Assembly: GCF_000744775.1 (NCBI RefSeq)
Contig: NZ_JQMP01000003.1
Location: 186,001-250,000, forward strand
Direction: 5' to 3'
Source of the DNA: Thermorudis peleae
GTDB lineage: Bacteria; Chloroflexota; Chloroflexia; Thermomicrobiales; Thermomicrobiaceae
Length of the DNA stretch: 64,000 nt
Shown: one piece after another, positions 8,373 to 16,858 of the stretch
Layout: every line of letters begins with the position of its first letter
How positions within the stretch are numbered: position 1 is the first letter of the stretch
The notes under the pieces: generated by a model
The model's database searches: none
Told to the model about the DNA's origin: nothing
The model's input: only the letters and a program-made list of their open reading frames with translations
Translations under genes and position numbers: made by a program

Positions 8373-8926
8373 TGCCCACGACACACGCGCCGTCGCCGCT
8401 CACTCCCGACCGGGCAGCCGCCCCTGAGGCACGCCGCGCGCGCTTGCTCGATTGCCTGCGCCAGGCCGACCGGCCGCTCACCGGCGGCGAACTCGCTGCG
8501 CTGCTCGGCGTCAGCCGCCAGATCATCGTCCAGGACATCGCTGTCCTGCGGGCTCGCGGCGCCGCCATCACCGCCACACCCCGCGGCTACCAGCTCGCCT
8601 CCCCGGCAACCGGCCTGCGGGCGATGGTCGCCGTCCGGCACACGCCAGCCCAGACGGCCGACGAACTGTTCGCGCTCGTCGATGCCGGCGTCGAGGTCAT
8701 CGACGTCATCGTCGACCACCCGCTCTACGGCGAGTTGCGCGGCAACCTGCGCCTCGCCTCGCGCGCCGACGTCGAGCAGTTCCTCGACGCCGTCTCCCGG
8801 ACACGCGCCCACCTGCTGAGTGAGCTGACCGACGGCCTCCACGTCCACACGCTCGAGGCCCGCTCCCTCGAGGCGCTCGAGCGCGCCCGCAACGCCCTCC
8901 GCGCCCGCGGTTACCTCATCGAGTAG
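8372..8926 (+). CDS. niaR: NiaR-type niacin-responsive transcription repressor
   Basis: A 184-residue regulator with an N-terminal winged helix (HTH_11 type) at about residues 20-78 (LTGGELAALLGVSRQIIVQD...) and a C-terminal 3H domain at about 88-180. The three conserved histidines that name the 3H domain are visible in VRHTPAQ, VDHPLYG and GLHVHTLE; in characterised members they bind a metal and the niacin ligand. Translation is coupled to the nicotinamidase gene (one-base overlap), with GAAGGAG upstream. The family represses niacin uptake and NAD synthesis genes when nicotinate is abundant. Here it most likely represses its own operon through the palindrome at 7631-7654. Confidence 0.9.
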   Translation: MPTTHAPSPLTPDRAAAPEARRARLLDCLRQADRPLTGGELAALLGVSRQIIVQDIAVLRARGAAITATPRGYQLASPATGLRAMVAVRHTPAQTADELFALVDAGVEVIDVIVDHPLYGELRGNLRLASRADVEQFLDAVSRTRAHLLSELTDGLHVHTLEARSLEALERARNALRARGYLIE

Positions 8927-8935
8927 CGCCCGCGC

Positions 8936-10948
8936 TCACGGCGCTGGAAGCATCACGACCGGACGCGGCGTGCCTGGCAGCGGGTGCCAGTCCGCCGTGG
9001 CCACCAGCTGCAGCTCGACCTGCAGCTGCCCAACCGTCCCCGCCGGCAGTGGCAGCAGCCACCAGTCCTCGACGGCGTCACCCGGCTGCCACAGCCGCGG
9101 CGCGCTCATTCCCGCCAGCGCGTAGTCCCGCCGCTCGGCGACAATGCGCCCGGCAGCGTCGCGCACCCGCAGCCAGATCATCGCGTCACGGCCGAGCGGC
9201 TGGCGCACCTGCCAGCGCAGCTGCACCACCAGTCGCGAGCCAGTGCGCTGCGCCGTCGCCTCAGCCAGCTCGAGCGCATCGGCAAAGGTCGCCAGCGGCG
9301 TGGCAGCCGTCGCCCCGCCGGGGAGAAGCCGCCCCGGCTCCCGCACGACGATGCCGTCTGGCAAGAACTCGGTGACGCCCAGCGCGAAGCCCGCCCGCAA
9401 CCGCTGGTCGATGGCCTGATGGTCAATCGGCTCACCATGGGGACCGAACGTCAGCCGCCACGCGTGCACCGGCGGCGCCAGCGACCGCGATTCCACCGTC
9501 GCCCGCACGTTCGCCCCGGCCAGCACCACCCGCTCTAGCCCCACGTACTCCGGCTCAACCTGCACACCAAAGCGGCCAATCGGCCACTCGTAGCGGTCGC
9601 GCGCAAACCAGGCCGGTACGTTGACCAGCAGCAGCTGGCCGCCGGGATGCGCCGCGCCGAGCCGGATGATCCCCTCGGCCACCGTCGAGGCCGCGGCAAA
9701 CCAGTCGGTGCGCATGGCGATGAACTGCACGCTCTGCACGAGCACCGCCGCCAGCGCCAGCGGAACGGTCACCGCAGCAGCGTGCCGCCAGCGCGTCACC
9801 GCCACGCCTTCGCCCCAGGCACGCCAGACCGCCCGCGGCAGCAGTCCCCAGAAGGCCGCAATCCCCGGCGAGGCAGCGTAGAGCAGGCGCGGGCTGTTGA
9901 CGACGTAGCCGGGGAACGTGAGGCGCGTCGCTGCCGGAGCAAACGCCACGGCCGCCCAGGCCAGCGCCAGCAGCCCCAGCCAGCCCTGCCGCCCCGTCCG
10001 GTGGAGCAGCAGCCCGGCCAGCACCCCGGCCAGCCCCGTCCCCACCACCCAGCGCAGCGGGTGCGCCTCAAGCGCGGCCGGCGGCACCAGCCAGCTGAGC
10101 TGGCGCGTCACCGGGAACGCCACGCCTTCCAGCCCAAACACGCTGTTCCAGAGCACGTCCCGCAGCACCACGTGGTCGCCACGCGGCTTGGGCAAGACCA
10201 CGAACCAGACCAGCAGGTAGCCCGCCTCCGCCAGCAGCGGCAGGAGCAGCCACGCGCTCGGCCGCCGCGCACGCCCGCTCCGCCAGCGCCACAGCTCGAT
10301 CGCCAGCAACGCCGGCCCGAGCAGCACCGCCGACTCGTGCGTCAGCAGCGCCGTCACCGCCAGCACGCCCGCCGCGGCCAGCCAGCCTGCTGATCCCCGC
10401 TCCCGCCCACGCAGCCAGCAGACCAGCGCCCCCAGCACCTGCGGTAACGACAGCGGATGGCACATCGCCCCAAAGATCGTAACCGCCTGGTAGCTCCAGG
10501 GAAACGCCAGGAAGAACGCCCCCGGCAGCAGCGCCCACCGCCAGCCCACCGCCCGGCGCAGCAGCAGCACCACGCACCAGCCAGCCAGCGCGTGCCCCAG
10601 CAGCGAAACCCCGTGCAGGAGCACCGTGTCGTAGCGGCCAAGCAGGTCGAACGTCGCCTTCCAGAGCACGAACGGGATCGGCCGGAAGTAGGGATACCCG
10701 TTCGGCAGCGGCTGCGTCAGCAGCTGCCAGTAGCTCCGCTCCTGCGTCCGCGTCGTGTCGTAGGCATCGTCGAGAAAGAAGGAGAAGCCCAGCGCCCGGC
10801 CATAGAGCGCCAGCGTCACCAGCAGGCACGCCACCAGCGTCCCCGCCGGCAGCGCCCAGCGCGCCCACGCCCGCGGCAGCCCCACTCCCCGCGCAGCAGC
10901 CTGCCGCGTCGCCCGGCGCGAACGCTGCGCAACCTCCACTCCTGCCAT
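8936..10948 (-). CDS. Polytopic membrane protein, GT-C-like glycosyltransferase
   Basis: A 670-residue protein with about ten to twelve hydrophobic helices in the first 430 residues and a soluble C-terminal region of about 220 residues rich in beta structure. Just after the first helix lies FSFFLDDAYDTTRT, with paired Asp residues in the first external loop, where GT-C fold glycosyltransferases (PMT/ArnT/GT39-like) keep a catalytic acid; NGYPYFRPIPFVLWK after it fits that loop too. Such enzymes move sugars from polyprenyl-phosphate carriers onto proteins or lipids outside the membrane. I chose the ATG at 10948; an upstream start would run into the promoter region of the divergent aldolase gene. 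The donor and acceptor are unknown, and a non-catalytic relative cannot be excluded. Confidence 0.75.
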   Translation of the reverse strand: MAGVEVAQRSRRATRQAAARGVGLPRAWARWALPAGTLVACLLVTLALYGRALGFSFFLDDAYDTTRTQERSYWQLLTQPLPNGYPYFRPIPFVLWKATFDLLGRYDTVLLHGVSLLGHALAGWCVVLLLRRAVGWRWALLPGAFFLAFPWSYQAVTIFGAMCHPLSLPQVLGALVCWLRGRERGSAGWLAAAGVLAVTALLTHESAVLLGPALLAIELWRWRSGRARRPSAWLLLPLLAEAGYLLVWFVVLPKPRGDHVVLRDVLWNSVFGLEGVAFPVTRQLSWLVPPAALEAHPLRWVVGTGLAGVLAGLLLHRTGRQGWLGLLALAWAAVAFAPAATRLTFPGYVVNSPRLLYAASPGIAAFWGLLPRAVWRAWGEGVAVTRWRHAAAVTVPLALAAVLVQSVQFIAMRTDWFAAASTVAEGIIRLGAAHPGGQLLLVNVPAWFARDRYEWPIGRFGVQVEPEYVGLERVVLAGANVRATVESRSLAPPVHAWRLTFGPHGEPIDHQAIDQRLRAGFALGVTEFLPDGIVVREPGRLLPGGATAATPLATFADALELAEATAQRTGSRLVVQLRWQVRQPLGRDAMIWLRVRDAAGRIVAERRDYALAGMSAPRLWQPGDAVEDWWLLPLPAGTVGQLQVELQLVATADWHPLPGTPRPVVMLPAP

Positions 10949-11076
10949 AACGGCCCCCGCCCGTTCTCCCAATTCCCCGGTAAGCCTAGCCCAGGCTTTT
11001 CCTTCCGGCAACCATGCGGTAGCCTGAAGCACAGCGGCGCTCGAGCCGCCACACACAGAGGGAAAGGATTGCAGGT

Positions 11077-11862
11077 ATGCGGGAAAACACGGCCAAGCGT
11101 AAGATGCTCGCCGGCCAGCCAGCGTTCGGCTACACGCTGCAACTCTACGCGCCGCTCGTCGCCGAGGCGCTCGCCAGTTGCGGCATCGACTTCATCCTCA
11201 TCGATACGCAGCACGGCACCTTCGGCCCCGACGGCCTCATCGACACCCTCGTCGCCCTCACCCACGGCACCGCCGTCCCGATGGTGCGTGTCGCCCGCAA
11301 CGACTACACGCTGATCGGCCGTGCCCTCGACGACGGCGCACTCGGCATCATCGTGCCGCTCGTCAACAGCCGGGCCGACGCCCAGGCCGTCGCCGACGCC
11401 TGCCACTTCCCGCCCCGCGGCACACGCTCCCTCGGCTGGGGCCGCGCCCGCGTCTACGGCGCCGACTACCCCGACTGGATCGACCGCGAGCTCTTCGTCG
11501 CCGTCCAGATCGAGACCATCACCGCCGTCGAGCACGCCGACGAGATCCTCGCTGTCGACGGCATCGACGGCTGCTGGATCGGCCCCGCCGACCTCGCCCT
11601 CTCCCTCGGCATCGACTACCGCCGCGCGGCCGACGACCCCCGCCACGCCGAAGCCATCGCCCACGTACTCGACGTCTGCCGCCAGCTCGGCAAAGTCCCC
11701 GGCTTCGCCGCCTACTCCATCCCCGACGCCCAGGCGCGCGCAGCCCAGGGCTTCCGCTTCGTCACCGCCGGCAGCGACATCGGCTTCCTCGTCAACGGCG
11801 CGCTTGAGGGCGTGCGCGCGCTCGGCCTCACTGCCCAAACGGGGCCGGGCTACGGCGCCTAA
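11077..11862 (+). CDS. HpcH/HpaI aldolase family protein
   Basis: A 261-residue class II pyruvate-type aldolase, the family's usual length. It has the conserved barrel elements: DTQHGTF with the catalytic His46 (where many homologues read D-x-E-H-x), VRVARND, the metal ligand Glu in VAVQIETI (about residue 149) and the metal ligand Asp in GPADLALSLG (about 175). Members cleave 2-keto-3-deoxy sugar acids or 4-hydroxy-2-oxoheptanedioate to pyruvate or oxaloacetate plus an aldehyde. The Gln in place of Glu before the catalytic His is a small departure from many family members. A GGGAAAGGA site precedes the ATG. It is divergent from the membrane protein gene and 44 nt upstream of the adenosyltransferase gene, which does not define the substrate. 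Confidence 0.9.
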   Translation: MRENTAKRKMLAGQPAFGYTLQLYAPLVAEALASCGIDFILIDTQHGTFGPDGLIDTLVALTHGTAVPMVRVARNDYTLIGRALDDGALGIIVPLVNSRADAQAVADACHFPPRGTRSLGWGRARVYGADYPDWIDRELFVAVQIETITAVEHADEILAVDGIDGCWIGPADLALSLGIDYRRAADDPRHAEAIAHVLDVCRQLGKVPGFAAYSIPDAQARAAQGFRFVTAGSDIGFLVNGALEGVRALGLTAQTGPGYGA

Positions 11863-11906
11863 CGCCGTCAGCTATCCTTGGGCCAGGCCAACGGAGGGAG
11901 GCTCCC

Positions 11907-12461
11907 ATGTTCTACACCCGCAAAGGCGACGAGGGCTACACCGACCTGCTCGGCGGCCGCACCCGCGTCGCCAAGTATCACCCGCAGCCCGACGCCTACG
12001 GCACGCTCGACGAAGCCAGCGCCGCCCTCGGCCTCGCGCGCGCCCTCGCCCAGCACGAGCGCACCAAGGCGCTGATCATCCAGGTTCAGCGCGACCTCTA
12101 CCTGCTGATGGCCGAGCTCGCCTTCGCCCCCGGCATCGAGCAAGAGCGCTACCACATCACTGCCGAGCACGTCGCACGCATCGAGCGCGAGACCGACGCC
12201 CTGGCTGCCGACGTCCCGCTCGGCCGCCACTTCATCCTGCCCGGCGACAGCCTCGGCGGGGCCGCGCTCGACCTGGCACGCACCATCGTGCGGCGCGCCG
12301 AACGGCTCGTCGTCCGGCTTGCCCACGAGGGCGCCTTCGACAACCCCCAGGCGCTGGCCTACCTCAACCGGCTGTCCTCCCTGCTCTTCATCCTTGCCCG
12401 CTTCGAAGACCGCGTCGCCGGCGTGACGCCCACGCCCGCCAAGGCCGAGGACGCGTCCTGA
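11907..12461 (+). CDS. PduO-type ATP:cob(I)alamin adenosyltransferase
   Basis: A 184-residue enzyme that transfers the adenosyl group of ATP to cob(I)alamin, making coenzyme B12. The ATP-binding N terminus is clear (YTRKGDEGYTDLLGG, then RVAKYHP), as is the helical-bundle segment with FILPGDS and the arginine-rich motif ARTIVRRAERLV that binds ATP phosphates in this family. It acts as a trimer in the cytosol. A GGAGGGAGG stretch lies just ahead of the ATG. A B12-dependent partner is not seen nearby, so its main client enzyme lies elsewhere in the genome. Confidence 0.93.
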   Translation: MFYTRKGDEGYTDLLGGRTRVAKYHPQPDAYGTLDEASAALGLARALAQHERTKALIIQVQRDLYLLMAELAFAPGIEQERYHITAEHVARIERETDALAADVPLGRHFILPGDSLGGAALDLARTIVRRAERLVVRLAHEGAFDNPQALAYLNRLSSLLFILARFEDRVAGVTPTPAKAEDAS

Positions 12462-12638
12462 CCAGGCGCCGGAGGGATCACAGCGGGATGGTAGCACACG
12501 GCTGAAAAGCCGCCGGAGCGGGCGCCCAGCGACGACCATGGGCATGCCCGCTCCAGCCGACGGGAGGAGGAGAGCAGGCAGCTGGCTGGGGAGACGACCA
12601 GCCGCCTGGCGCCGGGTGCGCCTGGCCCCGCCCCCGGC

Positions 12639-12755
12639 CTAGTAGAGGTAGTAGCCGCCCATGTAGTAAGTTCGCTCGAGCAGCGCGGCAGCCGTCCCAA
12701 GCAGGGCCAGCACCGGCACCAGCCGCACCGCCAGCAGCGTCAGTCGCATCCGCAT
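12639..12755 (-). CDS. 38-residue single-helix membrane peptide
   Basis: A short frame encodes MRMRLTLLAVRLVPVLALLG, then a hydrophobic Ala/Leu stretch, and ends in a Tyr-rich tail (ERTYYMGGYYLY). The pattern of positive residues at the N terminus, one helix of about 21 residues, and an aromatic interfacial C terminus is that of a genuine membrane peptide. A strong GGGAGGTG ribosome binding site lies 5-8 nt upstream of the ATG. It sits alone between the adenosyltransferase gene and the replication-protein gene. No homologue is recognised; it could be an accessory subunit of a membrane complex or a stand-alone stress peptide. Confidence 0.6.
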   Translation of the reverse strand: MRMRLTLLAVRLVPVLALLGTAAALLERTYYMGGYYLY

Positions 12756-12909
12756 CACACACCTCCCTTCGGTCACTGACCGGCTTTGCCTGTCCGCCCG
12801 GGCGCCCCCGGCCTGGGGCGCTCGCGAGCGACTTCCACCCTGTTCAACGCACGACCCCCTGCGCGACTTACATCCCCAACGGCGCGGCAGTGCACGCCCC
12901 GCCAGCTGG

Positions 12910-15531
12910 TCAGCGGGCGGCGCGTGCGGCGAGCGCGCCGTCTGATCCGGCTGTCGCCTGCTCGGTTGACCCCTGTTCGGCTGAGGCCACTGCCGCGTGC
13001 CAGGCAGCACTGCAGGCCGCGCTGCAAAAGCGACCGCTTGGGTCGGCTGGCCAGAAGTCACGGGCGCACCAGTTGCAGATGGCCGGCTCAGGGGGCAGGA
13101 CGCGCCCAGCGGGGCGGTAGCGTGACTGAGACGTTCCCGGGCGTGAGGTGGCGAGCAGGCGTAGCCACCCAGCGTCGGCCAGCTCATGGGCAGCCGACAT
13201 CGCCACATCGACCGGCAGGCCAGCGGCCCGGGCAGCGTCGGCGATGCTCGACGGGCCGAGGCGCGCCCAGGTCCTGAACAGCGTGACCGCCTGGGGCGAG
13301 AGGGCGAAGCGGTTCGCTGGCGCAGCTGCCGCAGTCGGCGCGGGCGGGGTGGACACCGCCACCGGAGGCGGATCGCTCGGCTGGCCACCGGTGGCCGGTG
13401 CGGTGGCGGTGGCAGCCCGGGCTGGCTCGGGGGGCGGGGGCTCCGCGGGCGGGGCAGGAGCATCCGCCGCGGGGGGAGCATCCGGCTGGGCCGCATCGCC
13501 AGTAGCCGCCCAGCGGCCGTCGCCGAGGGGAGCAGCGCGCCCACGGCGGCGCAGGAGCGTCAGGGTGTTCCGCACGGTCTTCTCGGCGAGGCCGAGCTGC
13601 TCGGCGAGCTGGTCAGGCGTGCGCGGGCCCTCTAGAGCGAGGACGCGGGCGAGCTGTTCCTGCGGCGGCAACTGCGGCGCAAGGCCATCGAGGGCGGCGT
13701 CGGTCAGCTCAAGTGGGCGCACCTGGATGGCGTCGGCGGTGAAGTGCAGGGCAACGCTGCAGAGTGCCCCCACCGGTGCCAGGTTCGACTTGGTCACCCG
13801 CAGCAGCACGGCAGCGCCGTCGGTGGCGGAGAGGAGCACCACGTGGCGCGCTTTGGCCCGTTTCGCGAAGCTCCCCCAGGGCCGGGGGGTGGCGGCATAG
13901 CCGAGGCCGGGCGGCGGTTTGGGGATGTGGTCGATGACCAGCACGGTGGTCGGCAGGCTCTCGAGGAAGGCGATGATCCCGGCGGCGGCCGTCGCCTCTT
14001 TCAGGTCATCGGCATAGGAGCCGAGCGTCAGGCTGTCGACGATGAGCAGGCGGGGCTGGTACCGCGTGACCAGGCGGGCGATCTCGTCCTGCCCGGCGGG
14101 GCTGCCGAGGCTGGCGCGCAGGCGGTAGTAGCGCAGGGCATCGCGCTGGGCCTCGGTCGGCGTGAGCTGGAGGCCGCGCACGAGGCGCTGGCACCGGCGC
14201 ACGAACTCGTCCTGGGCGAACTCGGTGTCGAGGTAGAGCACGACGCCGGGCTCGACGGGCTGGCCGAGGAACGGCGTGCCGGTGGCAACAGCGACAGCCA
14301 GGGCGGTGGCCAGCGTCGACTTGCCGCTGCCGTCGTCGCCGAACCAGAGGGTCACGGTGTGCTCGGGGACGAAGCCCGGCAGGAGCCAGCGGCGTGGCTC
14401 GGGCTCGGGCAGGCGCAGCACCGCGACGGCCTCCGGGCTGGGGTCCCCGCCGCCGGGCGGCGCGCCACCCGGCGGCCCGGCCGGGTCCTCCTCCCGGCCT
14501 CCGTCCTCCCTGGTTCCCGATTCCCGATTCCCGTTCCCTATTAGGGAACGGGAATCGGGAATCGCCTCCGGGGAACCATTGGGGGATTCCCGAACCGGTT
14601 CCCGGCGGGAATGGTTCGGGAAGGAACCGGGAATGTGGTCACGGACAGCGTTGTCCGATTCCTCCCGTTCCCGATCCCTTAGGGAAAGGGAACGGGAGGA
14701 ATGGGATGGCTCGCCGGGCGGGTAGGTGCGCCAGACCCGGGCGATGAGCGCGGCGACTGACTCTTCGCCAGGATCGGAAGGGTAAGGCGGCTGGCACGCC
14801 GCCGCTGCCTCGGCCAGGAGCCGCTCCGCCACCACAGCCGGCACGTCGGCCGCGCGCAGCCGGCAGGCCAGCTGAAAAAGCGCGGTGTTGCGCTGCCCCT
14901 GCGGCACCCCGGCCAGCACCGCCGCCGTCGTCCACCGCGCCGCTCCCCCGTCGCGTGCCGCCTCCGTGCCCCCCGCGCGCCCCACCCCCGGCAGCACTGC
15001 TGGATCGAGCACCGCCACCGCGCTCCAGTCGTCGCCACCCCCCGCGTGCAGCCAGCGATACTCCCCACCCGACGGATGCCGCGAGGGCGGCACCAGCACG
15101 TAGCTCCGCTGGGCTTTGACGTCGCCCCAGGCGCAGCGGGTGGTGCGCACCGGCTGACCGTCAGGCGCGCGCAGGTAGACGTGGAGCCCGCCCGAGCCCG
15201 TCTCGACCACCAGCCCCTGCTCCCAGGCCGGGCACTGCTGCCGCAGCCAGTCCACCGCCGCGTCACGGAAGCGCGCTTCAATGTCCAGCACCCAGATCCC
15301 CGGCACCAGCCGCTCGAGCGCCAGGCCAATCGGCAACGCCAGCCCGGTGGCCGCCTGCCAGGGCCAGTCCGCCGCTTCCGCCGGCGTGGGTAGGGCGTCG
15401 CAGTACGGGCCCCAGGTCACCAGCGCACGCTTCCCCTGCACCGGAAAGACCGGCAGCCCACGCTGCCAGTAGTCCGCCGCGACCGTTTCCCAGTCCAGCC
15501 GCGGCCCAGACAACGCAGACGACGGTATCAC
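12910..15531 (-). CDS. Bifunctional primase-polymerase / RepA-like helicase fusion with C-terminal zinc motif
   Basis: An 873-residue replication protein. Residues about 12-165 form a Prim-Pol domain (PF09250 type): acidic pair Asp83/Glu85 in WVLDIEA, the histidine motif SGGLHVYL (His117), and SYVLVPPSRHPSGGEYRW. Residues about 275-362 are a low-complexity linker encoded by a palindrome-rich stretch. Residues about 385-605 are a RecA/RepA-like ATPase: Walker A GDDGSGKST, DTE at about 435, Walker B LLIVDS (495-500), then DHIPKP. Winged-helix-like segments follow (about 635-670 and 750-795), and a C-terminal C-x2-C-x13-C-x3-C motif (Cys819, 822, 836, 840) suggests zinc binding. The GTG start has AAAGGAG seven bases upstream. 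Such proteins initiate replication of plasmids, phages or integrative elements. No integrase or relaxase is seen nearby, so this looks like a remnant or a domesticated copy. Confidence 0.85.
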   Translation of the reverse strand: MIPSSALSGPRLDWETVAADYWQRGLPVFPVQGKRALVTWGPYCDALPTPAEAADWPWQAATGLALPIGLALERLVPGIWVLDIEARFRDAAVDWLRQQCPAWEQGLVVETGSGGLHVYLRAPDGQPVRTTRCAWGDVKAQRSYVLVPPSRHPSGGEYRWLHAGGGDDWSAVAVLDPAVLPGVGRAGGTEAARDGGAARWTTAAVLAGVPQGQRNTALFQLACRLRAADVPAVVAERLLAEAAAACQPPYPSDPGEESVAALIARVWRTYPPGEPSHSSRSLSLRDREREESDNAVRDHIPGSFPNHSRREPVRESPNGSPEAIPDSRSLIGNGNRESGTREDGGREEDPAGPPGGAPPGGGDPSPEAVAVLRLPEPEPRRWLLPGFVPEHTVTLWFGDDGSGKSTLATALAVAVATGTPFLGQPVEPGVVLYLDTEFAQDEFVRRCQRLVRGLQLTPTEAQRDALRYYRLRASLGSPAGQDEIARLVTRYQPRLLIVDSLTLGSYADDLKEATAAAGIIAFLESLPTTVLVIDHIPKPPPGLGYAATPRPWGSFAKRAKARHVVLLSATDGAAVLLRVTKSNLAPVGALCSVALHFTADAIQVRPLELTDAALDGLAPQLPPQEQLARVLALEGPRTPDQLAEQLGLAEKTVRNTLTLLRRRGRAAPLGDGRWAATGDAAQPDAPPAADAPAPPAEPPPPEPARAATATAPATGGQPSDPPPVAVSTPPAPTAAAAPANRFALSPQAVTLFRTWARLGPSSIADAARAAGLPVDVAMSAAHELADAGWLRLLATSRPGTSQSRYRPAGRVLPPEPAICNWCARDFWPADPSGRFCSAACSAAWHAAVASAEQGSTEQATAGSDGALAARAAR
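14511..14705. repeat. Cluster of TTCCCG/CGGGAA repeats forming large palindromes inside the primase-helicase gene
   Basis: The stretch is built from GATTCCCG, GTTCCCG and their complements. Bases 14518-14564 form a 22-bp perfect hairpin with a 3-nt loop (ATT). Bases 14658-14702 form a 15-bp perfect stem around a smaller CCC-TTA-GGG hairpin. Between them (about 14565-14640) the same units lie in mixed orientations around AACCGGTT. The reading frame stays open through it, encoding the Arg/Ser/Asn/Gly-rich linker between the two enzymatic domains. It may be an internal origin with iterons or an in-frame palindromic repeat insertion. Confidence 0.85.
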
Positions 15532-16154
15532 GAGGCGCTCCTTTCACCATGCAGCCTGACCACCCCGCCGGGAAGGAGTGCGCCCCGACGGGCGAAGGTG
15601 GCGCCGCCGGCACCCAGGCGCACGCTCGCCGCTGGGCTCCCAGCATTCCCCCTTCTACTCACTATCAAGACAGCGAGCGAGGCAAAAACCGCCACATTTT
15701 CTTTCAGCAGAAATCGCCGCCTGCAGCGCTCGCGCGCCTCTCGTGATTTCGTTGTCGTTCTGGGAAGATCGTCGCAGGCAGGACGCCGGCTCGCCCGGCG
15801 TTTCTTCCATCAGCAGAAAGCCGCAGCGGGCTCCACATGCGTTACCGGTCGTGCGTGGGAGCACCACGCAGCTCCGCCGTTCGTGGGTGCGCACCCCCAA
15901 CACCTGGCAACGCGTCCCGCAGTCCTCACCCGGACTTCGCGTGTCCCGCACGCCGGTGCTGGGAGACTGTGACGGTACAGCCAGTCCAGGTGCGCCGCCA
16001 CAATCGCTGGAGCGATCGCGACGAGCGCGTCGAGAGACGCCTCTTCAGCCTGGCAGCCCGGCAACCCCTGGACGACGCCGAGGCACAAAGCACCCCCAGC
16101 GCTCGACGAGGAGCGAGCATGGCATCGCCCCCTCCTCCCGATGGCCGCGCTGTC
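15532..16154. other. About 620 nt without a recognisable gene
   Basis: Open frames here lack ribosome binding sites and look like chance frames. The leftmost part includes the ribosome binding site of the primase-helicase gene. A local structure stands out at 16028-16108: complementary arms CGTCGAG and CTCGACG enclose GCCCGGCAACC, a phrase seen in SAM riboswitches, but the rest of that aptamer is not matched and no methionine gene follows. Composition is a little lower in GC around 15660-15720. Confidence 0.5.
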
Positions 16155-16748
16155 TTACTCCCCGCCGCGCCGGCGCGTCGTCAGCTCCTCAGGCAGCCGG
16201 CTCGGCCGCGGGTCGACCTGGCCGGCGTACTTGTTGCCACGCTTGTGCCGGTAGGGAACCAGCGCGGGGGAGGTCAGCTCTTCGAACGTGAAGGAGCAGA
16301 TCCGCATCCCCGGGTAGAGGGCAACGGCCATCCGCCCCAGGTTCGACAGCTCCATCGTGGCCGTGCCCGCCCAGCCCGGCTCGAACAGCGCCGCCGTGCT
16401 GTGCACCGTGATCCCCAGCCGGGCAATGCTGCTCCGCCCCTCCAACCGGCCGACGAGGTCATCGGCCAGCTCGAGATACTCGAGCGTTGAGGCCAGGGCA
16501 AAGTCGCCCGCCTGCATGATGAACGCCTCGCCGTCCGGCACCACAATCGTGCGCATCGCCGCGTCGATCGACTGTGGCTGCTGCGGGTCGATGTAGGAGA
16601 AGCGCGAATGCTCGAACACCATGAAGGTGTTGCCGAGGCGCAGGTCAATCGAGCACGCCCCGAGCTGGGTCGACAGGTCAGGCTCGGGCGTAATCTTGAT
16701 CCGCCCGCTCTTGAGCGCGGCGAGAATATCGCGATCCGAGAGAATCAT
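16155..16748 (-). CDS. dcd: dCTP deaminase (Dcd, possibly bifunctional dCTP deaminase/dUTPase)
   Basis: A 197-residue homotrimeric nucleotide enzyme that deaminates dCTP to dUTP (or directly to dUMP in bifunctional members), feeding thymidylate synthesis. The dUTPase-fold signature is clear: ACSIDLRLG near the N terminus, the substrate loop GRSSIARLGITVHSTA with the Arg-Ser-Ser, and PGWAGTATMEL in the final strand. A GGAAGGGTGGAGG stretch supports the ATG at 16748; an in-frame extension upstream is Arg-rich and not typical. It is 110 nt downstream of cca on the same strand. Whether the enzyme is mono- or bifunctional cannot be settled by eye. Confidence 0.93.
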   Translation of the reverse strand: MILSDRDILAALKSGRIKITPEPDLSTQLGACSIDLRLGNTFMVFEHSRFSYIDPQQPQSIDAAMRTIVVPDGEAFIMQAGDFALASTLEYLELADDLVGRLEGRSSIARLGITVHSTAALFEPGWAGTATMELSNLGRMAVALYPGMRICSFTFEELTSPALVPYRHKRGNKYAGQVDPRPSRLPEELTTRRRGGE

Positions 16749-16858
16749 GCGCTGCCTCCACCCTTCCGGCGCGCCACGCGGCTCCCCACGCGTGTCAGCA
16801 CGCGTCTGGGATTCCACCGCCCAGTGTACGGACAGTATGCGCTGTCCACGCACCCCCG

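Noticed and set aside
12910-15531. An intact plasmid or prophage around the primase-helicase gene.
   Set aside because: No integrase, relaxase, partition or structural genes lie within several kilobases, and housekeeping genes flank it on both sides.
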